Source: Vigna angularis | Lineage: Eukaryota > Streptophyta > Magnoliopsida > Fabales > Fabaceae | Direction: 5' to 3' | DNA: 64,000 nucleotides | Assembly: GCF_016808095.1 (NCBI RefSeq) | Contig: NC_068973.1 | Coordinates: forward strand, 23,066,501 to 23,130,500 | Part shown: one piece after another, positions 20,770 to 31,409 of the stretch | Layout: every line of letters starts with the position of its first letter | Numbering within the stretch: the stretch's first letter is position 1 | Translations under genes and position numbers: made by a program | Notes under the pieces: generated by a model | What the model saw: the letters and a program-made list of their open reading frames with translations, nothing else | Told to the model about the DNA's origin: nothing | Databases searched by the model: none

Positions 20770-21998
20770 ATGGCCTTCTCATCGGGAAAAATAATCAAGA
20801 CTATAGGATCCAAGACGAAGGATAAGGAACCAGAACGCTCCTATTCCAGCAAGTTCCTTTCCCGCAAGCATAAGCGCCATTTCAATATTGTCCAAGATAG
20901 AAGGATACTGATGGAAAGGAAGGCTAGGTTGATACTTGATTTTGTTCCACAGTTTGGAGAAAAATTGGAGAACAGGAATTGGGAGAGACTAGCCACTTAT
21001 CCTGCACCAGCTAACATAGCAGTTGTAAAAGAGTTCTACACCAATGCAAGGCGATTGGGTGATTATCCCACTGAGGAATATACGAGCTATGTTAGAGGAC
21101 ACATCATTCGGTATGATCCTAATGCCATTAACAAGTTCTTAAATACAAAATGGGTTGGTGAGTAGTGTCAGTTTGCTCTGAGTATGGAAGAAGGAGCAGA
21201 CTTTGTTGATGTAGAGAGCGTACTTTGTGTGCGTGGAGGGCACTTTCAGAGAAATAGGAATGGTGTTGTTGTGAATATCAGGAGAGCTGATCTGACTCCT
21301 TTAGCAAAGCACTGGATGACATTCTCTCATGCCAACATCCAACCTTGTTCGCATGTCTCCGATATTACTTTCAGCAGGGCTCTTCTTTTGAACTGTGTGC
21401 TGAGAGGGATGAGCATTAACATTGGTCAGATCATAGCCAATGAGATACAGGTGTGTGCAAATACTATGAACAACAAGGCACCTTTGGGGCATCCTTCTCT
21501 GATCACACACCTATGTGAGCTAGCTGGAGTGAATATTTCTACACCGCTATTTGAGAGGCCTTGGAAGGCGATTGATCTGGCCTACTATAGGCAGTATTGT
21601 GGCGGAGATGAGGCAGCTCAGCCAGTACCACCATGTCATCCTCGTAGAGGCAGAGGACCACCACAAGCACCTGCACAACCTCACGAAGCAGAGCCATTTC
21701 AGATAAGAGATATGTATATGTCTCTTATAGATGTTAGGATGCAGTCTATCCATAGAGGGCAGGTGGCTACAGTAGAGATGATCATTGGGATGTATGATAC
21801 ACCCCCAGGACATCGGTGGACTATGGATAAGTTCAACAATGTGGTGGCATGGCCAAAGGAGCAAGCTCAGGCTAGTGGAGCTGAGCAGCTGAAGCTCCAG
21901 CCATGGATGATGATGAGGATGATGATGATGAATTTGAAGATGCTGAAGATGAAGGAGAGGAGGAAGATTCAGATGACAACATGGTTGATGAGGAGTAG
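20770..21998 (+). pseudogene. Athila-like ORF2, putative plant transposon protein (PF20167-like)
   Basis: Begins MAFSSGKIIKTIGSK. A basic N-terminus (FLSRKHKRHFNIVQDRR) leads to the main domain (WERLATYPAPANIAVVKEFY, then NKAPLGHPSLITHLCE), a Pro/Arg-rich linker, a helix-rich part (RDMYMSLIDVRMQSIHRGQ) and a highly acidic Asp/Glu tail of the kind seen in D. A TAG at 21166-21168 replaces the Gln codon present in D, and a one-base shift near 21880 puts the acidic tail in another frame. Plant proteins of this family are known only as transposon-associated, of unknown function. It occupies the position of the env-like ORF of Athila elements but I see no signal peptide or membrane segment. Confidence 0.8.
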
Positions 21999-21999
21999 A

Positions 22000-22025
22000 G
22001 ATAACATCTATTGATGGATGCTATC
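22000..22025 (+). other. RNA hairpin after ORF2 (element E)
   Basis: Stem GATAACATC/GATGCTATC with a single A-C mismatch, loop TATTGATG. The D counterpart at 59708-59733 is perfectly paired. Confidence 0.7.
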
Positions 22026-23276
22026 ACCTGTAGAGCAAGATTTTTTCTATCTTTTGTTTTGTACTGTTGAATTTATTTGCTTATGTTATTAGAATAGGTT
22101 GTGATGTACTCAGTGTGAAAGTTTATATACTATGATGGTTTGCTTGTGATTTATGCATGATGAGTATTGCTTGATGATGCTTGGATATTGATTGATGTTG
22201 AGATTGTGCACTATATGCTGATATAAAGGTAGTTGTTCACAAGCTAGGTGAACAAATGCATGATGGTATGATTGTGATTATGATGCTAAGTAGGATGTGT
22301 ATGTGGAATGATTAGATGAGCTATGTGTGAGGTTTTGAAATCCAGAGGTTTTGGGATTGAATGCTATTACATTTAAAGCATGGATGACTTTGCCCAGGTT
22401 TCTATGATTGAATCACTTGCTTGTATGTATCATATGATCAAGGCCATTTTTTGTTAACCCTTTTTAGCCAAATGCATGATTTTAGCCCAATAAAAAAGAG
22501 CACAATGTGTTCTATCCTTTGAACCCTTAGCCTTGAACATGATAGAAAACCTTTTTTGAAAATCTTTACCTTGCGTTGAGTTGAAAATATTTTGGGGTAT
22601 TGATAAAGGTTCAAGTTTCGGGTTGTTGGAAGTCTAAAAAGGGAGTATAACAAGCATTGAGCTAAGCACGTGAAAAACAAAATAAAAAGGAAAGAAAAGG
22701 AAGAAAAAGAAAAGCTCAATGCAAAGGAAAGTTGGGAAGAAGTAAGAATGGTTGTGTTTAAATGATGATTCTCTTAACTCAAGGATTTTGTGATCCAGTA
22801 AAACCAATTTTCTTCTTAGCCCAACCACATTATAAGCCATAGAAAGTCCTTGTGATGATGCTTGTTTGTGAGTGTGTTTAATTGTGGTTAAATGAAAGGC
22901 AAAGTTGATTCATGTGACATCGTGATAGTAGAGTGTGAATGAGTGACCTCTATATACACTTGTGTGATTGAGTGAAACACTTTATCTAGTGAGGAATAAT
23001 TCCATGAGCACATGATTACATCTATGCTTAGTTAATTGATAATTCATGAGAATAGCATTTGTTGGATATTATGTGACTATGTGAACACTACAATGAGTTT
23101 GATTGAATTAAAGCATGTGTGCATCTTGACTGAATTCTTTTTGATGAGCTGATTTGAGTAGTTACTTGTCTTGGAAAGAAAGAGTTTTTGAATGTGGTGA
23201 ACCATTGTATGGATTGGTGGAAGACTGAGTTACATCTTGTTTGCTTGAGGACAAGCAAAGTTCTAAGTTGGGGTTG
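22026..23276 (+). other. Noncoding 3' region of element E
   Basis: About 1.25 kb between ORF2 and the 3' LTR without a credible gene. Same sequence as 46007-46742 (F) and, inverted, 58489-59700 (D) and 26147-27502 (G). It ends with TTTGCTTGAGGACAAGCAAA, an inverted repeat of TTTGCTTG around AGGA just before the LTR (23240-23259), which is also present in G and D. Confidence 0.7.
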
Positions 23277-24599
23277 TGATAACGGTTCAAAAACCGTTAT
23301 TTTTATACTTAATTTTGTTATTAAAAACAACCTATATGACTTAGAAACTAGCTTGAAATCATGCTTTTGCTTAAGTTTTGGAAATAAGAGAGTTGGATGG
23401 GTTTTATGCTTGGTTTTCCTTGTTTTGGCAGGAATTAAGATGAATTAGATAAAAGAATTTTCCTTGTTAGGGTTTTTCTTCTACACTTCATGCATGCTTT
23501 GTTTAACTCATTCAATTGCATGATCATTAATGTTATTTATATGGACACATATAGATAAATCTAGAACTGAGCAAATTCTCTCAAGAGCAATATTACCTAG
23601 ACATAGGGATAGGAGGATTGGTTGCCTTTAAGCTTCTGTGTGAATGTAATGCATGAATAATTGTTAGGGAGACAAGACATTGTAAACTAGTGATTAGGAG
23701 CAAGCTTTCTTGATGGAGCCAAATTCCAGAGGAATCCAGTGGCCTGAAGCTCCCAGATCAGAGGTGTGGTAAGTGTGTTGGTGTGCAGCGGACTTGATGG
23801 AGTAAATGTTGATGGAGGTGTTTGAATGAAGCAAGGTAGAATGAGTGAAGCCTCTCAACTCAGAAAGCCTTCATATAATGGAAGGAAGCTTGAGAGAAAA
23901 TGAAGAAATTGCAAGCAATTTTGACTCAAGAGCAGAATGCAAGACTGGAATATATTTCTCAGCATTTGGGCATAGCTCTAAAGTAACTACAAAAGGAAGA
24001 GGTCTCCTATTTATAGGAAAATAAGAGCCTCAAATCTGAAATGAAATTCAATCCAAATGCAAATGAAAAAGGCGCCAATTTGCTTCAGCTCCAAACATGC
24101 CTCAGCAGCACACGTGAACAACACCAATTCTGAATTCTTTTTCCAACTCAGCAGTACACGTGAAAGCTGGCCTAGCTGAGTTTTTTTATAGCTTTGGCAG
24201 CAAGCTTCTCCCTCCAAGTCTCCCTTTTCATGTGCTCAAATGCTATGCTGGCAGCTGCTTCCTCCAATTTTATTAATCCTACAAAACAAAGAAAAAATGT
24301 GCTTTTAATTATGGGAAGAAGGATTAATGTAAATTACCTTCCATAGAAGCAAAATAGTATATGGTCCTTCTTCCTCTTGAATCCTCTTTGCCATGGCTCT
24401 AGTAAGAGGTCCAATGTGTGTCTTAGATGGTCTTCCATCATTTCTTCACCGAGACATCGAGTTTAGGGTAAATTAGCAAGTAGCATTAACATTAATGAAG
24501 AAAGATGAATTCTTGAATACATGAGAGTGGATAGGATAAATGGAATACCCCAACAACATCATGATTCCATATTTTACATCAATCTCTTTTGCTTCTTTC
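23277..24599 (+). repeat. Element E 3' LTR, internally deleted and interrupted
   Basis: Starts TGATAACGGTTC with the LTR-edge inverted repeat. An internal part (about 23460, where the GCTGAGCG/TATA region should be) is missing. A solo LTR occupies 23711-24440. The LTR stops short at about 24599 where a gypsy relic begins. Confidence 0.75.
23711..24440 (-). repeat. Solo LTR (730 bp)
   Basis: Begins TGATGGAGCC and ends TTCCATCA on the plus strand, with the 5-bp duplication TTTCT at 23706-23710 and 24441-24445. The minus strand has CCTATAAATAGGAGACC (around 24010), a TATA box typical of plant LTRs, so it is oriented minus. Its ends resemble the LTR at 25237-26047. Confidence 0.85.
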
Positions 24600-25236
24600 A
24601 ATCTAATTGATCAAAAACTTGCATCCATTGGCAACTATGAAGAAAACGTTTTATGTGATGTTGTTCCAATGGATGTTGGGCAAGTATTACTTGGTAGGCC
24701 ATGTCTATATGATCATAACTCCACTCATAATAGCTATACCAACAAAATAAATTTCCTCCATAAAGGAAATCAAATCACATTGATTACTCTTACGCCTGAA
24801 GAAGTGAACGAGGATGAGATAAAAATCAAATAAAATATTGAAAAAGAAAGAAAACAAGAAAATAGGTTGGAAAAGCAACCTTCTCAAGAAAAGAAGAAGG
24901 AGACAAAGGTATGCATGTTGTTAACTTCTTCATTAACAGGTAAATACCTTGACTCTTCTTCTCAAAAACATCACTTTGTTTCTTCATTTTATCATGGGGA
25001 ATGTTCAAAACAAAGTGAATCCAAAAATATATTAAAGGCCAAGACTTCTTCTCATAACATTTTTGTCAAAATGCCTTAATTTTATCTTCTTATCTTTGCA
25101 TATATCTCTTTAATCATACTAATTGTTGCTATTTTTTGTAGATATATTTTTGATCCAGGTGAAAAATAGAAACAAAAATTGTGCTTCTTTCTTTCTTCCC
25201 GATTTGAGGACAAATCATTTATAAAGAAGGAGGGAA
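24600..25236 (+). pseudogene. Ty3/gypsy relic: protease end and pol tail
   Basis: 24600-24833 encodes NYEENVLCDVVPMDVGQVLL then GRPCLYDHNSTHNSY, the C-terminal half of a gypsy retroviral-type protease (LLGRPW-like block). A Lys/Glu-rich stretch follows, and the end (DLRTNHL, 25204-25224) looks like the last residues of a gypsy pol. Reverse transcriptase and integrase are deleted. The A/G run AAAGAAGGAGGGAA at 25223-25236 is the polypurine tract. Confidence 0.75.
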
Positions 25237-26047
25237 TGATGGAAAACTCTTTAGGGACTTCCCATCCAAAGAAGTATCAACTAAAACTAAGAATAAAGAA
25301 TGGGAAGTAGAATAAAGATTGCTAAAACTCTTTCCTTATCTAAGTCTTAGATAGATTCTCTTTAACTAATTCCATTGTTTTGTAGGACAATAAACGTTGG
25401 AAGGATCCTAGGAAGTTGTCAAGAAAAGAGGAAACAAAGGAAGCCAAGAAGGGTGCAATTGCCGAATGAAAATGCTGCATAAACAGTTAGACAACATGCA
25501 TCACCGTTTTACATCAGCCATTTCACATGTTACACATGATAAATGTTTTTCCTATGAAACATACAACTCGCATTTACCACATGGAACACTCCAGCCGTAG
25601 CTTCTTCTCTTTGAAGCATGTTCCAAACATGTTCCACGTGAAACATACAGCCAAGGAGTAGCTTCTACTGCACAATTTTCCTTGCTTCATGCACATTGTA
25701 AATATGCAGATTTCATTGCACGTTTCCAAGCTTCTCTTCTTCTATAAAAGAGAGATTGATTCATTGTAAAAGATAACTTGAGTTTAATAATGAAATGCTG
25801 CTGAAATTAATCTAGCCATTCTCTCGAGTTCATTGCTTGAAGCTATTTTAGCTTGATTCCCTCTAGGTCCTTTCCCCTAAGGAAAGCCTTCTGAGTTAGA
25901 ATTTCTCACCACACCACATCCAAACACTGCCACACATTTTATCAAACACCTTGCAAGCACCGAAACATCTCCATCCATTCTCTATTCCGCTGCCACTTCT
26001 GGTCCAAGAAGCCGCTCCAATCTTGAACATGGAGGTTGCTTCCATCA
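25237..26047 (+). repeat. 3' LTR of the gypsy relic (811 bp)
   Basis: Runs from TGATGGAAAAC beside the polypurine tract to GCTTCCATCA. Contains TATAAAAG at about 25743. No matching 5' LTR in the window. Confidence 0.75.
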
Positions 26048-27502
26048 ACTATAGTAAAAACATGAGTTCAAGCAAGCTTCTAAGTAACAAAGGGTTGATT
26101 TAATACCAAAATTGAATCACATAAGCAATATATTTAATCGTTATCACATCCCTAAACTTTAAACTTTGCTTGTCCTCAAGCAAAGTGTACTTGGCTTAAA
26201 CAAAATAATCATACTACAATGGTCAAGCATATCAAAGTGTTTTCTTTTTAGACAAGTAAATCACTCATGAATGCTCATCATAGAAAGATTAGTCAAGATA
26301 TAATGATGCTTTAGCCAATCAAGCTTTAACTGTGGTGCTTACATAATCAAGACATACACAAAGATGCAAACGTCATGAATAATCAACAACCAAGCAAGAA
26401 TGTTACCCTATATGCATGGAACTATTCCTCACCAAAGATAGTGTTTCACTCAAGCACTTAAAAGTGTTTCACTGAAACTCAAAGGTGTATAGTGAGGTGA
26501 CACTCTTACACTCTACCATCACAATGTCACATGAATCAATTTTGCCTTTCATTTAACCACATATCAAACACACTCACAAGCAAGTTATCATCACAAGGAC
26601 TTTTCAGGGCTTGTATTGAGGCTAGGCTAAAAAGAAAATTGGTTTTTCTAGCCACCAAAATAATTCATTTATTCTCATTAAAAATCAACTCTCTTTCTTC
26701 TTTTATGTGAGAAACCAATTTTGAACTTATTCACAACTTTTACTTGTTTGCATTGATCTTAACCTTTTCTTTTCTTTCTTTTCTTTCTTTTCTTCTCTTT
26801 TTCTTTTATTTTTTTGCTCTTTCTTTTGCCCAATGCTCTTTAATGAATTTCACAAAGTTCTTTTCGGTTTCTCACCATGCCAAACTTGAACCATTCTCCA
26901 TTACTACAAAAACATATTGTACTTAACTCAAGGTAAGGATTTCAAAAAGGGATTTTCCCATTCAACTTTAAGCTCAAGGTTCAAAGGGTAAAGAGAAACA
27001 TTATTCTTTGGTGGGTTCACCTATTGGCATTGGCTCTAAGGGAAAAGAAAACAAGGCCTTGGTCATGTGTAACAAGCAACAAGTGGTTCAATCATAAAAA
27101 ATTAGGCAAAATCAATCATGCTTCCAAAGCAATAGCATTCAATCAATCAAAGACTCTGGAGCCCAATCTCTCATAGGCTAAATCAAGTTCCACAATTTTA
27201 TAAACATCTTGCCTAGCATATTAATCACAATTGAAAGCATGCATATGTTTTTAACAAAACTATGAGCAACCACCATCTATGCTTAAAAGCCTCACCAATC
27301 ATTCACTGAAAATGCATCATAGAACAATAGAGCAAACACAAGAATATTACTCATCACAACAACAATTTATCACATCATACCAAACCATTGCTGCATAATT
27401 CATTAAACCAAGTACATAAACAAGCTAACATAAAAATAAAATAAACAAAATTCAAATAAGCATAAATATAAAACAAAAACATAAAATTCCTGATCCAACA
27501 GT
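26048..27502 (-). mobile_element. Athila-like remnant 'G': LTR end and 3' noncoding region
   Basis: 26048-26146 is the U3 edge of a minus-strand Athila-like LTR (plus strand ends GTTATCA). 26147-27502 is the noncoding region seen after ORF2 in E and D, including the TTTGCTTGTCCTCAAGCAAA inverted repeat. Element F interrupts it at 27503; its continuation lies beyond the window. No gene seen. Confidence 0.7.
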
Positions 27503-28773
27503 TGATAACAGTTGAAATACTGTTATTTTCATAATTAATTTTGATAATAAATCAACCCTTTTTGACTTAGAAACTTGCTTTAACTCATGTTTTTGCTTTT
27601 GTTTTCTAAATAAGAGAGTTGAAGGTGAATTTAATGGTTTTGTGCTCCCTTGATTTTATAGGCTATTGGAATGATTTAAAAGAATAGTTAAAGTACTGAA
27701 TGGTTGGAATGCAGAAAAGTCAATCAGAATGCAAAAAAGTCAACCAGATTGTATAAAAGTCAACCAGTCAACCAAAGTGTAGAAAAGTTAACCAGAGTGC
27801 AAAAAAAGTAGCGTTGAGCGCTAGTTGACTGTCGTACCTGCCGCTGAGCGCCATTTTGGGGCGATGAGTGTTGACGAAGTGGGCTTGGGCCTGTTTTCTG
27901 TATTTTTAATGAACTATTTAAGGTTTTAGTCGACCTAGGGTTCATATCTTTGGACAAAAAGAGGCGAAATTACACTCCTTTCACCCCTCGGAGAGGGATT
28001 TTGGATGCGGAAGCTCCAATCTTCAACTTTTAGGGTTCCATCTTTGATTCTTTTCATTATTTTCATCTAGTTTCACCATGTCTATGGTGAACTAAACCTC
28101 CATTGTTGTTGGGGGAAACGATGTAATCCTTTGAAACTCTCATGTATCGAATTGATTCTTGATTATATATGCTTTACTTCATTAATTTTTAGGGTTTTTC
28201 CTCTTTACTCTATGCATTTTTTTTAACTCATTCAATTGCATGATTATTGATTTTGTCACTATGGACACATATGAGAAAATCTAGAACTTGGGAAATTCTC
28301 CCGGAAGCAATATTACCTAGACATAGGAATAGGAGGATCAGTTGCCTTTAAGCTTCTATGCGAATGTAATTCATGATTAATTGCTAGGGAGACAAGACAT
28401 TGTGAACTAGTAATTAGGATTAGGCTTTCTTCACTGAGACATCGAGTTTAAGGTAAATTAGAAAGTGCCATTAACATTAATGAATAAAGATGAATTCATA
28501 AATACATGAGGGTGGATAGGATAAGTTGGAAACCCCAACAACATAATCATTCTATATTTTACATCAATCACTTTTGCATCTTTCAATCCAATTGATCAAC
28601 ACTCGCATTCATGTTTATTTTCCGCAATATAAACACAATGATTTCGTTTACAAGTCTTATTTAACCAACAAATCACATAAAAGTTTAGGCCGTGAGTCTC
28701 TAGGGAAATGATATTTGGTCTTACCATTTATTATTTCTTGATACGATTCGGTACACTTTCCAAAGCGTTAACA
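27503..28773 (+). repeat. Element F 5' LTR
   Basis: 1271 bp from TGATAACAGTTG to GCGTTAACA. Contains CCGCTGAGCG at about 27840 and a TATTTAAG box near 27914. Confidence 0.85.
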
Positions 28774-28779
28774 AGTTTT

Positions 28780-28797
28780 TGGCGCCGTTGTCGGGGA
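28780..28797 (+). promoter_or_regulatory. Primer-binding site of element F
   Basis: TGGCGCCGTTGTCGGGGA, one mismatch to the tRNA-Asp complement. Confidence 0.9.
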
Positions 28798-28967
28798 CTC
28801 GTGGTCTTACTATTCTATTTGTGTGATTATTGTTAGCTTTGACTTGATTTTTTTCTTTTTATCTTTTTTTTTCTTTTTATCTTTTTATCTTTTTATTTAT
28901 TTATTTTTTTATCTTTTGGTTCTAATGCTTACATGTTTTCTAGGGTTTTGTGCCTAATGCTTGCAGG

Positions 28968-29151
28968 ATGCAATTTGGACAAGAATTTAACTATATGGGC
29001 ACTCAATTCTACCAAGGTAATCTCAACCATTGGAGGGAATCTCACTCAAGCATGGATCAAAGTCAATTTGGGCAAGCTGCTGGACAATTTGAGAGACTAC
29101 ACAACAACAATGGCAGCAACAAAGTTCTCTATCAGAAAGAATGGCCAAGAT
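28968..29151 (+). pseudogene. Element F ORF1, first part
   Basis: Starts MQFGQEFNYMGTQFYQ, matching the start of ORF1 in D (62960). Gln/Asn-rich, with no capsid domain: compared with E, the Gag capsid and knuckle are deleted and ORF1 begins at the post-Gag linker. The CACTA transposon splits it at 29151; it resumes at 38008. Confidence 0.75.
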
Positions 29152-29185
29152 CACTAGTAAAAAAAGTAGATTTTGACGCCCCATA

Positions 29186-29690
29186 TACGCTTCGGTTATC
29201 CAAAAACCGAAGCGTACAAGCTTATATACATCGGTCCCCATCCAACTCGAGGTGGAAAACCCATATTGCTTCGGTCCCCATCCAAAACGGCCTGAGAAGT
29301 CTGACAACTACCTACTGCCTCGGTTTGCTATGAAACCAGTGCCTAAACCCCTTCCTATTGCTTCGGTTGGGATGAGACCGAAGCCTATACACCTCTATTG
29401 CCCACCTGAAAAGTCTGAAAGGCTCCCTACTGCCTCAGTTTGTTAGGAAAACGGTGCCTAAACCACTTCCTATTGCTTCGGGTTGCAGGGGAACCGATGC
29501 CTAAACCACTGCTCCACCTACTCCAACTGCTGTTACGCGTGCTCCAGCTACTACTTGCCTGCTACGCCAGACCTAGGGCATCGGTTTATCACTGAACCGA
29601 GGTGTATTACCCACACGTTCTACGTCGTTCTTGCTTTTAACCGATGTTATATGGGGCTATTACCTCGCATGTTTGAGTAACCGAGGTAGT
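29186..29690 (+). repeat. CACTA 5' subterminal repeats
   Basis: At least ten (C/T)TCGGTT or AACCGA(A/G) motifs. Example hairpin: TACGCTTCGGTT (29186-29197) with AACCGAAGCGTA (29205-29216), 12 perfect base pairs. Such arrays bind the CACTA regulatory protein in well-studied elements. Confidence 0.85.
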
Positions 29691-31409
29691 AGCTCAACTT
29701 CATATTTTCAAATCTCGCAGAACCTCCATTTGCGTCGACAACTTCTTCTTCCTCGTATACAGTCTTCTTCTTCATTTGTGCTTTCGTCCACCAGTTCCAC
29801 TCCTTGGCTCGCCGCGCCACCACTTTGCTTCCAGTTGTCTCGCCTGCCTCCGTCTCGGTAGTGCCACTGTTCGTCGTCGTTCTTGGTCGCGCCTCCTCCC
29901 TTCACTGTCGCGGCACCGTTGCCCTACCGGTGCTTCCTCCGCCACTGCTGCCTTCGCCGGTACTGCCTCCAACGTTGTTTCAATCTTGTCTGCATTGAGG
30001 TTGGTTCATTGTGTTTTTGCTGATAATAATTGGTGGAGGCCGAAAGAGAAACAAATTGTATGTATTGGTTGTTTTGATTTTTTTAATTTTGTTGCAGTGT
30101 ATTGGCTGTTTGTTGTTGGCAGTGTATTGACTGTTTGGTAGTTGGATTGTTAGGATAAGTAGTATGTTACGCACTATTCTGAGTTAATTTAGAAATGTAC
30201 AGTGTAGTGATTGGCACGTTGAATTGTAGATTGTTTAGTTTAGATAAATAAAAGCTGAGTTTCAATAAACTTTGAAGGCTGGAAATTTGGGATGATTAAT
30301 TGGTTCTAAGCCTAACACTTAGAGTGATTGAAAATGTATTTTATATTTTATTTATTTTTGAAATTGAAAAGAAGAATAAGTCTTTTAGAACATAGGGATT
30401 CAAAGAGTGGAAGCGAAGTTAGTTAAAGAAGTAAAGGGAGAATGGAAGTGCACTGCACTGTGTCCCTTTGTCCCCTTTCAACAACAGATTTTGAAGGCTG
30501 AGTATTTTTCAAGGAATTGATTCAAAGAGTGTAACTCAAGGTAGTTAACAAAATATAAGACATAAAAAAATAACAAGATAGATAGATTTTGAGACCAATT
30601 GAACGCATTTGATGAAGGAAAAGTAGACAAAAAAGAGAGAGTTAATTTTGGATAGTTTAGTTTAGAAGAAATAACAAGAAAGAAATTTAAAAAAAAATAC
30701 TTGTTCGGTTTTAGATGGAAGGAAGGGAGATACGTTAATTTAAACAATATTCAAATAAGGTTGACAAACATGTTGTAAACAAGTGAAGTAAACTCAAGTA
30801 TCTAAACCCTAAAGTTAATTGAAATGACATTATTTACTCTTGGTTGAATATATTGTTGGTTGAATATATTACATGTTGCATATGTAATTATTTGTTTGCT
30901 TGAATATATATTGTTGTTGTGAATTAGCCTTAGTTTCCCGTTTGAGATTCAATACAAAAATTATTTACTATCTCCAGATTTTTTGAACAAACATACTTTT
31001 TACAAATGAAAATAGAGGAGATGGTAATAATAATTTACAAGTATTGAATCTTGAATTGTCCGGTTGGACAGTTTAAGAAGAGTAATAACTTTTTCATAGT
31101 TTATTATAACATATCAATTTTAATATACATGTCTTAAATTTCACGAAAATTTGTCGTTGTGTTTTGTATTGATCTTCGGGTGCATATTTGATTGTGATTT
31201 ATAATCACTTTCATTTCGTGTAACCTGAAGACCAATGCGAAATGCTGGCAAAATTTCGTGAAATTTAAGATATGTTGGTTAAAATTGATATGTTTAATAA
31301 ACTAAAAAAAGTGAATCTTCTTGAATGGGATAGGGTCACACCTTGAATACAAACACGATCAAAGTGATCATTCAAGATTATTGAAATTGTGTAAACAATT
31401 TCAGTAAAC
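29691..31409 (+). other. CACTA 5' untranslated and promoter region
   Basis: A GC-richer, Ser/Pro-codon-like stretch at 29740-30000 is followed by AT-rich DNA up to the TNP2 ATG. It may hold a noncoding first exon. ORFs on both strands in the GC-rich part do not resemble any protein I know. Confidence 0.5.

Larger units (their letters stand above)
15793..24599 (+). mobile_element. Athila-like element 'E' lacking reverse transcriptase and integrase core
   Basis: Order: partial 5' LTR, primer-binding site, leader, Gag, protease, a short pol C-terminus, box 1, hairpin array, box 2, ORF2 promoter and intron, ORF2, noncoding 3' region, 3' LTR (with a nested solo LTR). Reverse transcriptase, RNase H and the integrase core are absent between 19273 and 19322. 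Both ORFs carry stops. The 5' LTR is cut at 15793 by LTR H. Confidence 0.8.

Noticed and set aside
22438..22840. ORFs with hydrophobic stretches after ORF2, a possible small envelope-like gene
   Set aside because: They are on the opposite strand from the element's genes, and equivalent positions in D and F are closed.
23711..24440. Miniature inverted-repeat transposon
   Set aside because: TGATGGA/TCCATCA ends are short, the duplication is 5 bp and the interior has a TATA box with LTR-like content, so a solo LTR fits better.
26744..26926. Small hydrophobic ORF in remnant G
   Set aside because: Ser/Phe-rich translation of a TTTTCTTTCTTT low-complexity tract; the same tract in E and D is not open.
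29740..30180. Ser/Pro/Arg-rich ORFs in a GC-richer block
   Set aside because: Open frames on both strands in the CACTA 5' region are explained by base composition; no start context or domain is seen. It may be a noncoding exon.
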